From NCBI GenBank assembly GCA_964458185.1, contig CAYWFG010000012.1, positions 1 to 64,000 on the forward strand: a stretch of DNA of 64,000 bases. Direction: 5' to 3'. The first letter of the stretch is position 1. Each line of letters begins with the position of its first letter. The notes beneath the pieces were generated by a model, which made no database searches, was not told the DNA's origin, and saw only the letters and a program-made list of their open reading frames with translations. This document shows positions 17,549-27,198 of the stretch, piece after piece. The DNA is from AB-137-C09 sp964458185. Its GTDB lineage: Bacteria > Pseudomonadota > Zetaproteobacteria > Mariprofundales > Mariprofundaceae. Position numbers and translations under genes: made by a program.

Positions 17549-18136
17549 TTAACGCTGCTTGACCGACATCATATCAACCACGGCAGTCACCCCACGTACA
17601 GTGCGCGTAATGTCGATAGCACGGCGTATTTCATCTTCAGAAGCAGCAACGCCTTGCAAGTAAACACGCCCATTAACGGTTTCAATATGCACCGATGAGC
17701 CATTGATATTTTTATCTGCCAGTAATCGGGTTTTTATTTTTGTAGTAATCCAAGAATCAGACGCGAGACTACCAATAGTGGGCGTACCAACCTCTAACTC
17801 ATTACGCACTTCAACCACGCCTTTGGTGGTTTGGCAAATATATATAGCACGATCAATATGTTCAGCACTCGGTAAAAAACCAGTCAAAGTCACGACAGCA
17901 TTAATGACTTCAACACTTACCCAGCGCGAAGGCATGTCTTTTTCTGCCAGTAGTCGACCATCAATAGTGCTGGAAATAGTTTGATCATCCAACTGTCGAC
18001 CAACAGGGCGATGGTCAAAAGCTGTATTTGCCCCCATGGTCGCGCCGCCAACAATGGCACTGGTGATGCAACCACTGCCCATACTGGCAACAGCAAGCAA
18101 GATCATTATTCTTGCAACAATCCATGTTTGGTACAT
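17549..18136 (-). CDS. Two-BON-domain lipoprotein, DolP/YraP-like
   Basis: The 195-residue product has a lipobox (VASMGSGC, Cys about residue 23). Two tandem BON domains follow (about 50-115 and 125-190), each with the VxGxV-type core (VTLTGFLP, VYLQGVAAS). E. coli DolP and OsmY share this architecture and support outer-membrane integrity. AGGGGTG before ATG 18136 favours that start over a GTG three codons earlier. Neighbour rfaE2 fits an envelope role. The exact orthology to DolP is likely but not proven. Confidence 0.85.
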   Translation of the reverse strand: MYQTWIVARIMILLAVASMGSGCITSAIVGGATMGANTAFDHRPVGRQLDDQTISSTIDGRLLAEKDMPSRWVSVEVINAVVTLTGFLPSAEHIDRAIYICQTTKGVVEVRNELEVGTPTIGSLASDSWITTKIKTRLLADKNINGSSVHIETVNGRVYLQGVAASEDEIRRAIDITRTVRGVTAVVDMMSVKQR

Positions 18137-18150
18137 ATCATTCACCCCTA

Positions 18151-18609
18151 TTATGCGCGACCACCTGTAATATAATGCTGTAACACAGATTGATCTGCAT
18201 TCATCTTTCGGATTACATTGGCAGTGTTTTTCAAGATATAGGAAAATAGCGTAAATACCATACCTTGATTTTCATCCATTAACTGACCATAGCCATTGCG
18301 TGTTAGCATATAAATTTCACAATCTGCTTCTGCAATCACACTGGCACTGGTTAACTCGCCCGATAAAAAAGATATTTCACCAAAGAGTTTTGCCTCGCCA
18401 GCAGATGCCAGCATGGTTTGATTGCAATGAATAGAGACACTGCCTTTGTACAATAAATACAGCGCGCCACCTGCAGCACCTTGCTCAAGAATGGTGTCAC
18501 CTTTTTTATACAGCTTAATATCAGTCACTTTATTGATGATTGCAGCATCCGCTGGATCAATTTTTTCTTGAAAAACTTTTTCTTCTAACCATGTAATATC
18601 CACTGGCAT
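18151..18609 (-). CDS. Cyclic-nucleotide-binding domain protein
   Basis: The 152-residue protein is essentially one cNMP-binding domain (KKGDTILEQGAAGGALYLLYKGSVS, then LFGEISFLSGELTSASVIAE). The usual RxS/T phosphate-cassette appears as SGELTSASV. No helix-turn-helix or membrane segment is present, so it is not a CRP-type regulator. GGAG upstream favours ATG 18609; an earlier in-frame ATG at 18624 has no such site. Ligand and partner are unknown. It is the first gene of the BON-rfaE2-pdxB run. Confidence 0.85.
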   Translation of the reverse strand: MPVDITWLEEKVFQEKIDPADAAIINKVTDIKLYKKGDTILEQGAAGGALYLLYKGSVSIHCNQTMLASAGEAKLFGEISFLSGELTSASVIAEADCEIYMLTRNGYGQLMDENQGMVFTLFSYILKNTANVIRKMNADQSVLQHYITGGRA

Positions 18610-18824
18610 GCTACAATACTCCATTATTTTAATAATTAAGGAACAAGTATTCCGCTTGCCCCTTGCGGGGATACTGTCTTATCTTGTTTTTATTGTAAAC
18701 TGTTCCCAATACATGCGCTAATCAGGGATACAGTGATGTTTTCAACGATAATAAAATCATCAATAACAACACCCACAAAAACTATGGTGTACCTTTTACC
18801 ATAAATTGTTTTAGCATACGGCGC

Positions 18825-20540
18825 ATGTCTCAAGCTTCTCCTTTATTTCGTAACATTACCACACGCCTTGGCTCTATGCCTCTGGCTATCACCCTCCTCG
18901 TTGTCCTCGCTCTTGCCTCTGTCATTGGCACGGTATTGCAACAAAACCAAAGCCAACAAGATTATTTGCAACAATTTGGTCCTTTATGGTATTGGTTGTT
19001 TCGCTCACTTGGTTTATTTGATATGTACCATACTTGGTGGTTTATCAGCTTACTGGGCTTTTTGATGGTTACATTATCCTTTTGTTTATGGCGGAATGTC
19101 CCACGCTTACTCAAAGAAATGCGTAGCCGAAAGGTTTATATCAGCGACCGTGCTTTTAGTCATATGAAGCATCAACGCTCATGGCAGCTTACAGGTGATT
19201 CCGCGCAAACCTTTGCCAACATGGTGCAAAAACGTTTAAAAGAATGGCAATGGAAAACAGAACAACGTGGCGATGTACTCTATGTGCGCGGCGACAGTGG
19301 GCGCAGGCATAAATTAGGCTATATTGCCGTTCATAGTGCCATGCTTATCATTCTCATCGGTGGCGGAATGAGTGTTCAACTGGGTTTTCGTGGTAATATG
19401 TCGGTGGTTGAAGGTACCAGTGAAAAAGAAATATCCTTTCTGAAAGGTACGGGCGTAGAGCATAAAGTCATGCCGTTTGAAATACGCTGCAACAGCTTTG
19501 ATATTTCTTTTTACCCCAATGGTATGCCCAGCGAGTTTCGCAGCAACTTAACTATTATTGATAATGGCAAAGAAGTATTAAAAGATAAAGATATTATTGT
19601 CAATGAACCGCTTTATTACAAGGGTGTCCGTATTTATCAGGCGAGCTTTGGTGATGGTGGCTCAGACATTCAATTAAAGTTTTATGCCATGGATGGCAGC
19701 GGAAGTGTTCGTGATATTAAGACACAGGTTTATCAAACCTACGTTGATAAAGTCACTGGAATTACCATGGAAATCACTGATTTCCGTCCCCATAATGTTG
19801 AAAACATGGCAAATGCTGGTGAAGCCAAAGATTTTCAGGATTTAGGACCTTCGGTAGATTTTATTATTCGGGGGAAGGGACTGAAACCTGTCAAGGTACG
19901 CAGTTTTCTTAATCCGTTTGAGTTAGAAGGCGAAAATCGCGGCAGTATTATAATGATTTCAAAAACGGGGGATGTTCGTGATTTTGAATCAGTTTCGTTA
20001 GGGATTGATTTCAGCAACCCGCAAGAATGGGCATTATTTAATGCCTTTATTGGGCAATTACAGACCGTTGACTTAAAAGACAAAAAAGCCAAGTTTATTG
20101 CTTTTAAGACGGCATTAACCCAAGTCTTTGGCGATGATCGTCCTGCCAACTTTCAAGCGATGGCAGTGCGCGTACTCAATGCCACGCAAATTCTTCCTCG
20201 CATGCCTTGGCCATTTTTACCCGTACTTGAAGATTATGATCAAAAATATTATACAGGATTACAATTAGCACAAGACCCCGGTATGAATGTGGTGTGGGTA
20301 GGCAGTGCCTTGCTGGTCATCGGTTTATGTATCATGCTGTATATTTCACATCGTAAATTATGGTTGGTTATTCGCCCTGAAGGTGCTGGTTATACAGTCA
20401 GTTTGGCGGGGGTAAGCAATCGCAATCCCCTTAATTTTAATCGGGAATTTAATGAATTGTTAAGCCGCATTGATGACGATTTCGCCGCGCATTCAATGAA
20501 TGCTGATCCGTCAACAAAAAATTTAGGAGATCGTGCATGA
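18825..20540 (+). CDS. resB: System II cytochrome c biogenesis protein ResB/Ccs1
   Basis: This 571-residue membrane protein carries haem across the membrane and presents it to apocytochromes together with ResC. N-terminal membrane segments include LGSMPLAITLLVVLALASVI and WWFISLLGFLMVTLSFCLW. A large periplasmic region follows (about 200-480) and a last membrane segment lies near residue 490. The family motif VNEPLYYKGVRIYQASF is clear. It overlaps resC by four bases. The divergent region 18610-18824 holds only control sequence. It probably matures the tri-haem lipoprotein at 1103-5098, among others. Confidence 0.95.
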   Translation: MSQASPLFRNITTRLGSMPLAITLLVVLALASVIGTVLQQNQSQQDYLQQFGPLWYWLFRSLGLFDMYHTWWFISLLGFLMVTLSFCLWRNVPRLLKEMRSRKVYISDRAFSHMKHQRSWQLTGDSAQTFANMVQKRLKEWQWKTEQRGDVLYVRGDSGRRHKLGYIAVHSAMLIILIGGGMSVQLGFRGNMSVVEGTSEKEISFLKGTGVEHKVMPFEIRCNSFDISFYPNGMPSEFRSNLTIIDNGKEVLKDKDIIVNEPLYYKGVRIYQASFGDGGSDIQLKFYAMDGSGSVRDIKTQVYQTYVDKVTGITMEITDFRPHNVENMANAGEAKDFQDLGPSVDFIIRGKGLKPVKVRSFLNPFELEGENRGSIIMISKTGDVRDFESVSLGIDFSNPQEWALFNAFIGQLQTVDLKDKKAKFIAFKTALTQVFGDDRPANFQAMAVRVLNATQILPRMPWPFLPVLEDYDQKYYTGLQLAQDPGMNVVWVGSALLVIGLCIMLYISHRKLWLVIRPEGAGYTVSLAGVSNRNPLNFNREFNELLSRIDDDFAAHSMNADPSTKNLGDRA

Positions 20541-21775
20541 GTACAATAACACAATCAATGGCAAGCCCATGGTTTCAAGGCAAGCCTGCTTTGATTCGCT
20601 ACTGGGCATACCTAGGGCTGATCGCAGGTGCTTCAGGACTCGCTTTCTTTGGTGGCGATGGTTACAGTGAAAATGGTTATTTATCGTTACTTATTAGCAT
20701 GCAAGGGGTTGTATGGTTAGGCACGGGTGCTGTGCTGGGTGGTGCTTTGGCTGTTGTTAATGCCATGCTTCGCCCTGAATCTATTGATAGCCCTATTGCT
20801 GAACGCTTGGTTGGCTGGGGTGATGGCGCGATTATCATGATTGCCCTGATGGCAATATTCACCTTGTTTGAGCCTGCTTCGTCGCAAGTTTCTTATGAAG
20901 ATCAGTCCAATATGTTCTCTATAAAATTAATTATGGCAATGAATGTTATCTTTTTATTCTCTGCTATTTGTTATATTTTATTATTATTTGCGCCTGATTC
21001 CTTTATTGGTCGCATGGCAACAACAACCGCATGGGTGGGGATCTATGTTGGCGGCTCAATGTTGTTATTGCGTTGGTATGAGTCCTATTTATTTATGGAT
21101 GGCTCTATCGGTCATGCACCAGTCTCTAATCTGTACGAAGTCTTTATGCTATTGTTTTGTATTATGGCAATCATTTACCTACAATGGGAAAAACGCTACC
21201 AAGCCCAAGCGATGGGGGCTTTTGTGATGGCATTGATAGCAGCAGGTGTGTTCTTTGAAATTTGGCTAGCGTCAATTGGTCAAGCAGACATCAAACCGCT
21301 AGTGCCTGCCTTGCAATCGTACTGGATGAAAATTCATGTGCCGTTAAATTTTGTTGGTTATGGTTCATTTGCCGTTGCTTGTGGTGCTGGTATGGCATAT
21401 TTAACACGCGAATGGCTAGAAAACCATCATTCCAATGGCACCATGATCAAGGCTTTTCCGACCTTAGAGCAATTGGATGAATTAGCTTATAAATCAGTGG
21501 CTGTTGGTTTTCCTGCTTTTACCTTGGCGACCATTCTTGGCGCAGCATGGGCGGCTGAAGCATGGGGTGGCTATTGGTCGTGGGATCCTAAAGAAACATG
21601 GGCATTAATTGTATGGTTGGTCTATGCTGCTTATTTGCACGTTCGTATTCAACACGGATGGGAAGGTCGCACCTTGGCATGGTGGACTGTTTCAGGGTTT
21701 TTAATCACTGTATTTTGTTTTTTAGGTGTCAATATGTACCTTTCTGGTCTGCATTCATACGGTCGATTAGGCTAA
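20537..21775 (+). CDS. resC: System II cytochrome c biogenesis protein ResC/CcsA
   Basis: The 412-residue polytopic protein is the haem handler and ligase partner of ResB. The tryptophan-rich WWD-type motif is present as WGGYWSWDPKETWALI near residue 345. Conserved histidines in flanking loops (KIHVPLNFVGYGSF, NMYLSGLHSYG) are expected haem ligands. The start codon overlaps the resB stop region (ATGA). Some bacteria fuse the two proteins; here they are separate. System I (ccmA-H) genes are not visible in the window. Confidence 0.95.
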   Translation: MSTITQSMASPWFQGKPALIRYWAYLGLIAGASGLAFFGGDGYSENGYLSLLISMQGVVWLGTGAVLGGALAVVNAMLRPESIDSPIAERLVGWGDGAIIMIALMAIFTLFEPASSQVSYEDQSNMFSIKLIMAMNVIFLFSAICYILLLFAPDSFIGRMATTTAWVGIYVGGSMLLLRWYESYLFMDGSIGHAPVSNLYEVFMLLFCIMAIIYLQWEKRYQAQAMGAFVMALIAAGVFFEIWLASIGQADIKPLVPALQSYWMKIHVPLNFVGYGSFAVACGAGMAYLTREWLENHHSNGTMIKAFPTLEQLDELAYKSVAVGFPAFTLATILGAAWAAEAWGGYWSWDPKETWALIVWLVYAAYLHVRIQHGWEGRTLAWWTVSGFLITVFCFLGVNMYLSGLHSYGRLG

Positions 21776-21809
21776 TGATAGTCTTGTAATAAAAGGAAGC
21801 TAATAACCC

Positions 21810-22691
21810 ATGCCCAAACCATTACGTAAAGTTGTATTCCCCGCAGCGGGCATGGGAACACGGTTCTTGCCTGCAACCAAAGCGATCCCAAAAGAAATGC
21901 TCACCATTGTTGATAAACCTTTGATACAATATGGTGTAGAAGAATGCCTAGCCTCATCCATGGATGAGATATTGATCATCACAGGGCGTGGTAAAAACGC
22001 CATCGAAGATCATTTTGATATTTCTGCAGAATTAGAGCGAAACCTTTTAGCCGTTGGCAAAGATGCGATTTTTAAAAAAATATCACGCATTGCACGCATG
22101 GCAAATATTGCTTATGTTCGTCAAAAGCAGGCTTTAGGGCTGGGGCATGCAGTGTTGTGTGCTGCCCCTTGGGTTGGCGATGAACCCTTTGGTGTTCACC
22201 TTGCCGATGAGTTGATTTTGGGCAAAGAGCCTGCCATGCAACAATTGCGTGCTGTCCATGAAGCCACTGGTTCATCGGTGATTGGTTTGGTTGAGGTTCC
22301 ATCTACGGATGTCCATAAATATGGCATTGTGAAAGGCACACAAGAAGGTGATTTGCTGCGCTTAGATTCGATGATTGAAAAACCTTCTGCTGATTATGCG
22401 CCATCAAACTTGGCTATTGTTGGGCGTTATATTTTTACCCCGACCTTGTTTGAAAAACTTCAACATACCAAAGCAGGCATCAATGGTGAAATTCAACTTA
22501 CCGATGCCATGAACCAATTAGCGCATGAAGAAGCCGTTTATGGTGTTGTTTTAACGGGTCAACGCTTTGATGCAGGGAACCCTGAAGGATTTTTGGCAGC
22601 CAATGCTATTTTAGGTTTACAGCATGCTGATTATGCACCCGCTTTGCGATTATTGCTAAGCAATGCATTGGCAAAAAACGATTCACCATGA
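21810..22691 (+). CDS. galU: UTP-glucose-1-phosphate uridylyltransferase GalU
   Basis: This 293-residue cytoplasmic enzyme makes UDP-glucose for polysaccharide and LPS synthesis. N-terminal nucleotide-binding signature VVFPAAGMGTRFLPATKAIP and the IEKPSADYAPSNLAIVGRYI segment are diagnostic. AAGGAAG upstream of ATG 21810 is a good ribosome-binding site. It overlaps tsaB by four bases, continuing a tightly packed plus-strand run. Confidence 0.95.
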   Translation: MPKPLRKVVFPAAGMGTRFLPATKAIPKEMLTIVDKPLIQYGVEECLASSMDEILIITGRGKNAIEDHFDISAELERNLLAVGKDAIFKKISRIARMANIAYVRQKQALGLGHAVLCAAPWVGDEPFGVHLADELILGKEPAMQQLRAVHEATGSSVIGLVEVPSTDVHKYGIVKGTQEGDLLRLDSMIEKPSADYAPSNLAIVGRYIFTPTLFEKLQHTKAGINGEIQLTDAMNQLAHEEAVYGVVLTGQRFDAGNPEGFLAANAILGLQHADYAPALRLLLSNALAKNDSP

Positions 22692-23320
22692 CGGGTTGCA
22701 CCTTGGCTGTGGATGCCTCTGGTAGCACAACATTATTGTGCCTGATTGAATCGGGTCATGTCTTGACCAGCATGCAGCTTGGTCTGCGCGAACAGTCGCG
22801 GTTGTTGCCACAAAGTATGGATAAATTATGTCTACAGGCAAGACGAACTTGGTCAGATATTGATGCCCTAACCTATATCGCAGGACCTGGTTCATTTACA
22901 GGTTTGCGAATTGCTGCTGCCAATATTAATGGCTTAAATACAAAGCTACAATGCCCTGTGCTGATGTATTCATCACTGGCTGTCTCTGCAATAGCCTGTA
23001 ATATTGATGAGCCTTTATGGGTTATTGAAGATGCTCGATCTGGCGAAGTTTTTATCGGTTGTTATCAGCAAGGGACGGCGTTGCAAGAAGATAGCTGTCA
23101 GCCTTGGGACTTTGTAACAAACCATTTACCTGATCAATACACGGGAACGAAAACTTGGGATGATGTATTAAAAGGCATTCCTTTCTTGCCTGCGATAATG
23201 CCGAGAGAAGAGGCGATAGCGCAGTTATTGCAATATGGTAAAGCAAAAGAAACGCCCTATGCCAGACCTCAATACCATCAACGTTCACAAGCAGAGAAAA
23301 TTCATGACATCGACATCTAA
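22688..23320 (+). CDS. tsaB: tRNA t6A biosynthesis protein TsaB
   Basis: The 210-residue protein is an ASKHA-fold partner of TsaD in forming t6A37 of ANN-decoding tRNAs. Diagnostic segments are LAVDASGSTTLLCL at the start and YIAGPGSFTGLRIAAANING near residue 60. The length is typical. It overlaps galU by four bases and its 3' end overlaps the phosphatase start by 17 bases. TsaD and TsaE are not in the window. Confidence 0.92.
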   Translation: MTGCTLAVDASGSTTLLCLIESGHVLTSMQLGLREQSRLLPQSMDKLCLQARRTWSDIDALTYIAGPGSFTGLRIAAANINGLNTKLQCPVLMYSSLAVSAIACNIDEPLWVIEDARSGEVFIGCYQQGTALQEDSCQPWDFVTNHLPDQYTGTKTWDDVLKGIPFLPAIMPREEAIAQLLQYGKAKETPYARPQYHQRSQAEKIHDIDI

Positions 23321-23786
23321 ACAGCGCGTACTACTGGTATGTTTGGGTAATATTTGTCGCTCCCCCTTGGCAGAAGTGATCCTGCAACAACAAGCCAAAG
23401 CCATGCAATGGGATCACACCTTTACTTTTGCATCCGCTGGAACGGGGGATTGGCATATTGGAAAAGGCGCAGATCCACGCAGTGTTCAAATAGCAAGGCA
23501 GCATCAGTTATCGCTACAATACCATAAAGCCCAACAAATTACAGCAGCCACAATTCACCACTGGGATTGGTTCATTGCCATGGATCATGATAATAAAAAC
23601 GATTTGCAACAGATGGGTGTAACGGCAGAAAAGCTTTTGTTGATGCGCCAGTATGAAGGTGGCAGTTCCATCAAAGATATTCCTGACCCCTACTATGGTG
23701 GAAAAAAAGGTTTTGAAACAGTTTATGCACTGCTACAAAAAAACGCTATCCCCATGCTTGATTATATATCTAATGCGACACGCTGA
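23304..23786 (+). CDS. Low-molecular-weight protein-tyrosine-phosphatase
   Basis: This 160-residue phosphatase has the P-loop CLGNICRSP near residues 14-22 and the general-acid loop DIPDPYYGG near 125. It acts on phosphotyrosine or small phosphoesters. Bacterial homologues often regulate exopolysaccharide kinases, but no such kinase is adjacent. The start at 23304 gives the family N-terminus (RVLLVCLGNICRS); a longer frame from 23235 lies inside tsaB. The substrate is unknown. Confidence 0.92.
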   Translation: MTSTSKQRVLLVCLGNICRSPLAEVILQQQAKAMQWDHTFTFASAGTGDWHIGKGADPRSVQIARQHQLSLQYHKAQQITAATIHHWDWFIAMDHDNKNDLQQMGVTAEKLLLMRQYEGGSSIKDIPDPYYGGKKGFETVYALLQKNAIPMLDYISNATR

Positions 23787-23842
23787 CATGGGTTGCCAAA
23801 GCCCCCATGAAAACGCATGCTACGGCAATGGAAGTGAATATT

Positions 23843-24550
23843 ATGCGCTTTGATCCTCAAGAGATCGAGAAGTTTGAGGCGATTGCCGAAGAATGGTGGG
23901 ATGTTGATGGTCGTTTTAAACCCTTGCATCAGATCAACCCTCTTCGGTTAGATTATATTGATCGACAAACAAATTTAACCGATGTGCGGGTCTTGGATGT
24001 GGGCTGTGGTGGTGGCTTGCTTGCCGAAGGTTTGGCTTTGCGGGGTGCAACCGTTGAAGGCATTGACCGTTCGCCCAAAGCATTGTCTGTTGCCACGCTG
24101 CATGCTGCTGCATCTTCGCCCAGCATGGCATCTTGGCCGCCAAGTTACCATCAAAGCGATGCTGAAACATGGGCTGAAGAGCATACTGCCTGTTATGATG
24201 TGATTACTTGCCTTGAAGTCTTAGAGCATGTCCCCGACGTTGCTGCTGTTTTGGCTGCCTGTGCCACCATGTTGAAACCTTCAGGTTATTTCTTTTTTGC
24301 AACATTAAATCGCACGCCGCAATCGTATGTAAAAGCCATCATTGGTGCGGAATATATTTTAGGCTGGTTACCCAGAGGTACACACAGGCATGATAAATTC
24401 ATTCGACCTTCAGAAATGGTCAAGGGCTTACAAAAACATCATCTTCAAACCCATGATTTGCGCGGCATGAGTTATCAGTGGTGGCGCAATGATTTTGTCT
24501 TAAGTAATGATTTATCAGTGAATTATCTGGGTTATGCACAAAAAAACTAA
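23843..24550 (+). CDS. ubiG: Ubiquinone biosynthesis O-methyltransferase UbiG
   Basis: The 235-residue SAM-dependent enzyme performs both O-methylations of ubiquinone synthesis. UbiG hallmarks are present: EIEKFEAIAEEWWDVDGRFK with INPLRLDYI, SAM motif VLDVGCGGGLLAEGLA, and VLEHVPD. GGAAGTG lies six bases upstream of ATG 23843; ATG 23828 is an alternative. Together with ubiA at 58617 it shows a ubiquinone-based respiratory chain. It overlaps the next gene by 17 bases. Confidence 0.93.
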   Translation: MRFDPQEIEKFEAIAEEWWDVDGRFKPLHQINPLRLDYIDRQTNLTDVRVLDVGCGGGLLAEGLALRGATVEGIDRSPKALSVATLHAAASSPSMASWPPSYHQSDAETWAEEHTACYDVITCLEVLEHVPDVAAVLAACATMLKPSGYFFFATLNRTPQSYVKAIIGAEYILGWLPRGTHRHDKFIRPSEMVKGLQKHHLQTHDLRGMSYQWWRNDFVLSNDLSVNYLGYAQKN

Positions 24551-25271
24551 GCATCAAACCGCAGCCCTATTAATTATTGGCAATGAAATACTCTCGGGTC
24601 GTACCCGTGATGCCAATGCTTGGTTGGCGGCGGAGAGGTTGTTTCAACAGGGTTGCCGCGTTACTGAAATCGTGGTTGTGCCTGATGAACAAACGATGAT
24701 TGTGCAAGCATTACAACGCCTGTGCATATCGGTAGATGCGGTCATTACCAGCGGCGGGATTGGTCCTACCCACGATGATATTACCATGGATTGTGTTGCT
24801 GAAGCATTGCATGCACCACTGCAAGAATACGATGATGTCATAGCGTTGATGCATCAACGCTATGGCGAACAAGCGATAAACGAAGGTCGTCGCCGCATGG
24901 CATGCTTGCCAACAGGGTCACAGATGATTGTCTGCCAAGAAAGCATTGCACCTGGTGCGCATATTCAAAATGTGTACGTGTTGGCAGGGGTTCCCACTAT
25001 TTTTGCCGCACAACTGGCAGTGATTTTAGCTGATTTTGGTTCGCAACCTTTTTTGCGTCAAGAAATCATCGTTCATCTTCCTGAAAGCATATTTGCCAAA
25101 GAACTTGCTGCCGTGCAAGCGGCACACCCTGATGTAGAGATTGGCTCATACCCAACTCATTGTGGCGCTAAGGCTAGCGGGAAAATATGCCTAACCACAC
25201 AATCTAAAAATCAATTAATAGCCGCACAAAAAAGCGTTGAGACTATGTTAGCAACTATACCTCACCCTTGA
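24534..25271 (+). CDS. CinA N-terminal-type (MoaB-like) protein
   Basis: The 245-residue protein corresponds to the N-terminal molybdopterin-binding-like half of CinA, a COG1058-type pyrophosphatase domain. Motifs: LLIIGNEILSGRTRDANAWL, ITSGGIGPTHDDITMDCVAEA and VLAGVPTIF. The C-terminal nicotinamide-nucleotide amidase domain of full CinA is absent. Stand-alone members occur in many bacteria and may hydrolyse ADP-ribose-type nucleotides. Its end overlaps the slt end by 17 bases, tail to tail. Confidence 0.85.
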   Translation: MHKKTKHQTAALLIIGNEILSGRTRDANAWLAAERLFQQGCRVTEIVVVPDEQTMIVQALQRLCISVDAVITSGGIGPTHDDITMDCVAEALHAPLQEYDDVIALMHQRYGEQAINEGRRRMACLPTGSQMIVCQESIAPGAHIQNVYVLAGVPTIFAAQLAVILADFGSQPFLRQEIIVHLPESIFAKELAAVQAAHPDVEIGSYPTHCGAKASGKICLTTQSKNQLIAAQKSVETMLATIPHP

Positions 25272-27198
25272 GTCTTTTTAACAAACTCACAGGCTTATGC
25301 CCCAACCGCCAATCATAAATAATACTGTAGCCCATGATGCGCTGAACATAGTTTCTTGTTTCATTAAAGGGAATGACTTCAACCCAAAGGTCAGCATCAA
25401 CAAAAGGGGTTTGCTTTAACCACTGGGTTACGCGGTGAGGTCCTGCATTGTAGGCTGCTGCTGCCAAAGGTGGACGATGATTAAATTTTTTCATGGCTTC
25501 CCCCAGATACCAACTGCCCAAAACAATATTGGTGGCAGGGTCTTCTAGGTTGGGGCTTTTGCCTAAATAAGGGTGATGTTTGGCTACAGCACGGGCTGTT
25601 TTTGGCATCAGTTGCATCAAACCTGTTGCACCAACATAAGATCGTGCTGATGGGTCAAACAACGATTCTTGGCGCATGACACTCCACAAGAATGATGTAC
25701 TTACCCCCGTTTTTTTTGATGCCTTGGTTACATCATCATAAAATGCTAAGGGAAAACGAATCGTTAAATGATTGTAGGCTCCTGCTTTGCTGACAGCGCG
25801 CAAGGCTTTTTCTGGCCATTGCCATGTTGTAGCAAGCATTGCCGCTGCATACCATGTTGCTTTGCTGCTACCCCGTAACGCTTGTGACCATTCACGGCTT
25901 GCTTTGCCCCTTTGATTCATTTGCAGCCACTCTTTGGCGCGCTTAAGACCATCCATTTGAGCAACACGTTGTCTTGCAGCTAAACCAGCAGGTTTGCTTT
26001 TGGCATTGATTTGGTATGGCTGACCACTTCGCTCTGCTGATAAAAAACTATAATAACCACGACCTAAAGCTATTTGACGGTACAATACCATGGCTGATTT
26101 ATCATCACCCATGGATTCTAAGCAACGGGCTTTCCAGTACTTCCAACGATCTTTTTCTTTGCTTTTGATGCGTGAAGGCAAGGCATTGATTGCCTGTAAG
26201 GCTTCAGCCCAACGATGGTTTAACAACAACAATCGTGTCGGCCAAGTGCGGCTAATATCGGTGCGCATCGCTAACGGTAATTGTGTCAACCAGTCGATAG
26301 CCTCTATTTTATGCTGATAAGCAGCGCGAAGCCCTATATGGCGCATTAAAATGCCAATATGAGGCGCACGCAAACGCAGTTTTAATGCTTGAAATATCAG
26401 CCAAGATTGCCTGACATCACTTTTGCCCAGTTGACGCAGGCCATCATCAATAATTTTTGCCATTTGCGCGGGTGCAATATCACGTTTAGGCGGGTGTTTT
26501 AACCACCGGGCAGGGTTCTTTTTTATCTTTTGCCAATAATCTAACCACGCACGTTGATGTTTTGCCAATGGTTGCGCCGCTTTTTTTGCGCTAGACCAAC
26601 GCCCTTTTTTGGCTTGTTTGTTGACGCGCACCCAAAGATCGTCGCTGGTCGGATGTCCTTTTTTCTTCCAGTTTTTTTCTATAGGCAATAAACGTGGGTC
26701 TGTTCCCGTTATTTTTCGCCAGTACGATGTGTATGCCGCGACCGCTTGGCGTTGATGACCATTGTGCCATAGCGATAATAGGGTAATGCGTTGATCAGGG
26801 TGTTTCCCCTTGGGTAATTTTTTTATTTGTGCGGCAACCAGCTTCCATTGCCCACGCTTGGCTAATGCCTTAATCCAGCGTTTACGCAAATCAATAGATT
26901 CAGGAATAGCCGAAAATGTGGTTAAAATACGCTCAACACGCGCATCATAGCGAGGCTTGTCCAAGACGTTCCAATATCGCCATACATCAAGGTAAGGGCG
27001 TAGGGGGTAACTTTTTAATTGATCATACAAACGGTTGAACGTATCTAATTCATTGGCTTTAAGCGCCGCCCTAGCTTGTTGAAAGGTTTGTTGCTGAGGA
27101 CTTAATTGTGCTGCTGCCCATTGAGGGAAAAAACCGCACATCAAGATCAATGACAGCAATAATAATTGTCCTACAGTCTGCTTGATAGATAATACCAT
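25255..27198 (-). CDS. slt: Soluble lytic murein transglycosylase, Slt70-like
   Basis: The 647-residue periplasmic enzyme cleaves murein to 1,6-anhydromuropeptides. A signal peptide (ending WAAAQ) leads into a long alpha-helical superhelix rich in Lys/Arg/Trp (about 35-480). The catalytic SLT domain has the active-site glutamate in SVMRQESLFDPSA and the motif GATGLMQLMPKTA. The final AAYNAGPHRV motif is complete. The start overlaps the aroC stop by one base (TAATG). Its products would feed anhydro-MurNAc recycling, for which anmK is encoded at 49481. Confidence 0.95.
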   Translation of the reverse strand: MVLSIKQTVGQLLLLSLILMCGFFPQWAAAQLSPQQQTFQQARAALKANELDTFNRLYDQLKSYPLRPYLDVWRYWNVLDKPRYDARVERILTTFSAIPESIDLRKRWIKALAKRGQWKLVAAQIKKLPKGKHPDQRITLLSLWHNGHQRQAVAAYTSYWRKITGTDPRLLPIEKNWKKKGHPTSDDLWVRVNKQAKKGRWSSAKKAAQPLAKHQRAWLDYWQKIKKNPARWLKHPPKRDIAPAQMAKIIDDGLRQLGKSDVRQSWLIFQALKLRLRAPHIGILMRHIGLRAAYQHKIEAIDWLTQLPLAMRTDISRTWPTRLLLLNHRWAEALQAINALPSRIKSKEKDRWKYWKARCLESMGDDKSAMVLYRQIALGRGYYSFLSAERSGQPYQINAKSKPAGLAARQRVAQMDGLKRAKEWLQMNQRGKASREWSQALRGSSKATWYAAAMLATTWQWPEKALRAVSKAGAYNHLTIRFPLAFYDDVTKASKKTGVSTSFLWSVMRQESLFDPSARSYVGATGLMQLMPKTARAVAKHHPYLGKSPNLEDPATNIVLGSWYLGEAMKKFNHRPPLAAAAYNAGPHRVTQWLKQTPFVDADLWVEVIPFNETRNYVQRIMGYSIIYDWRLGHKPVSLLKRLKGEV

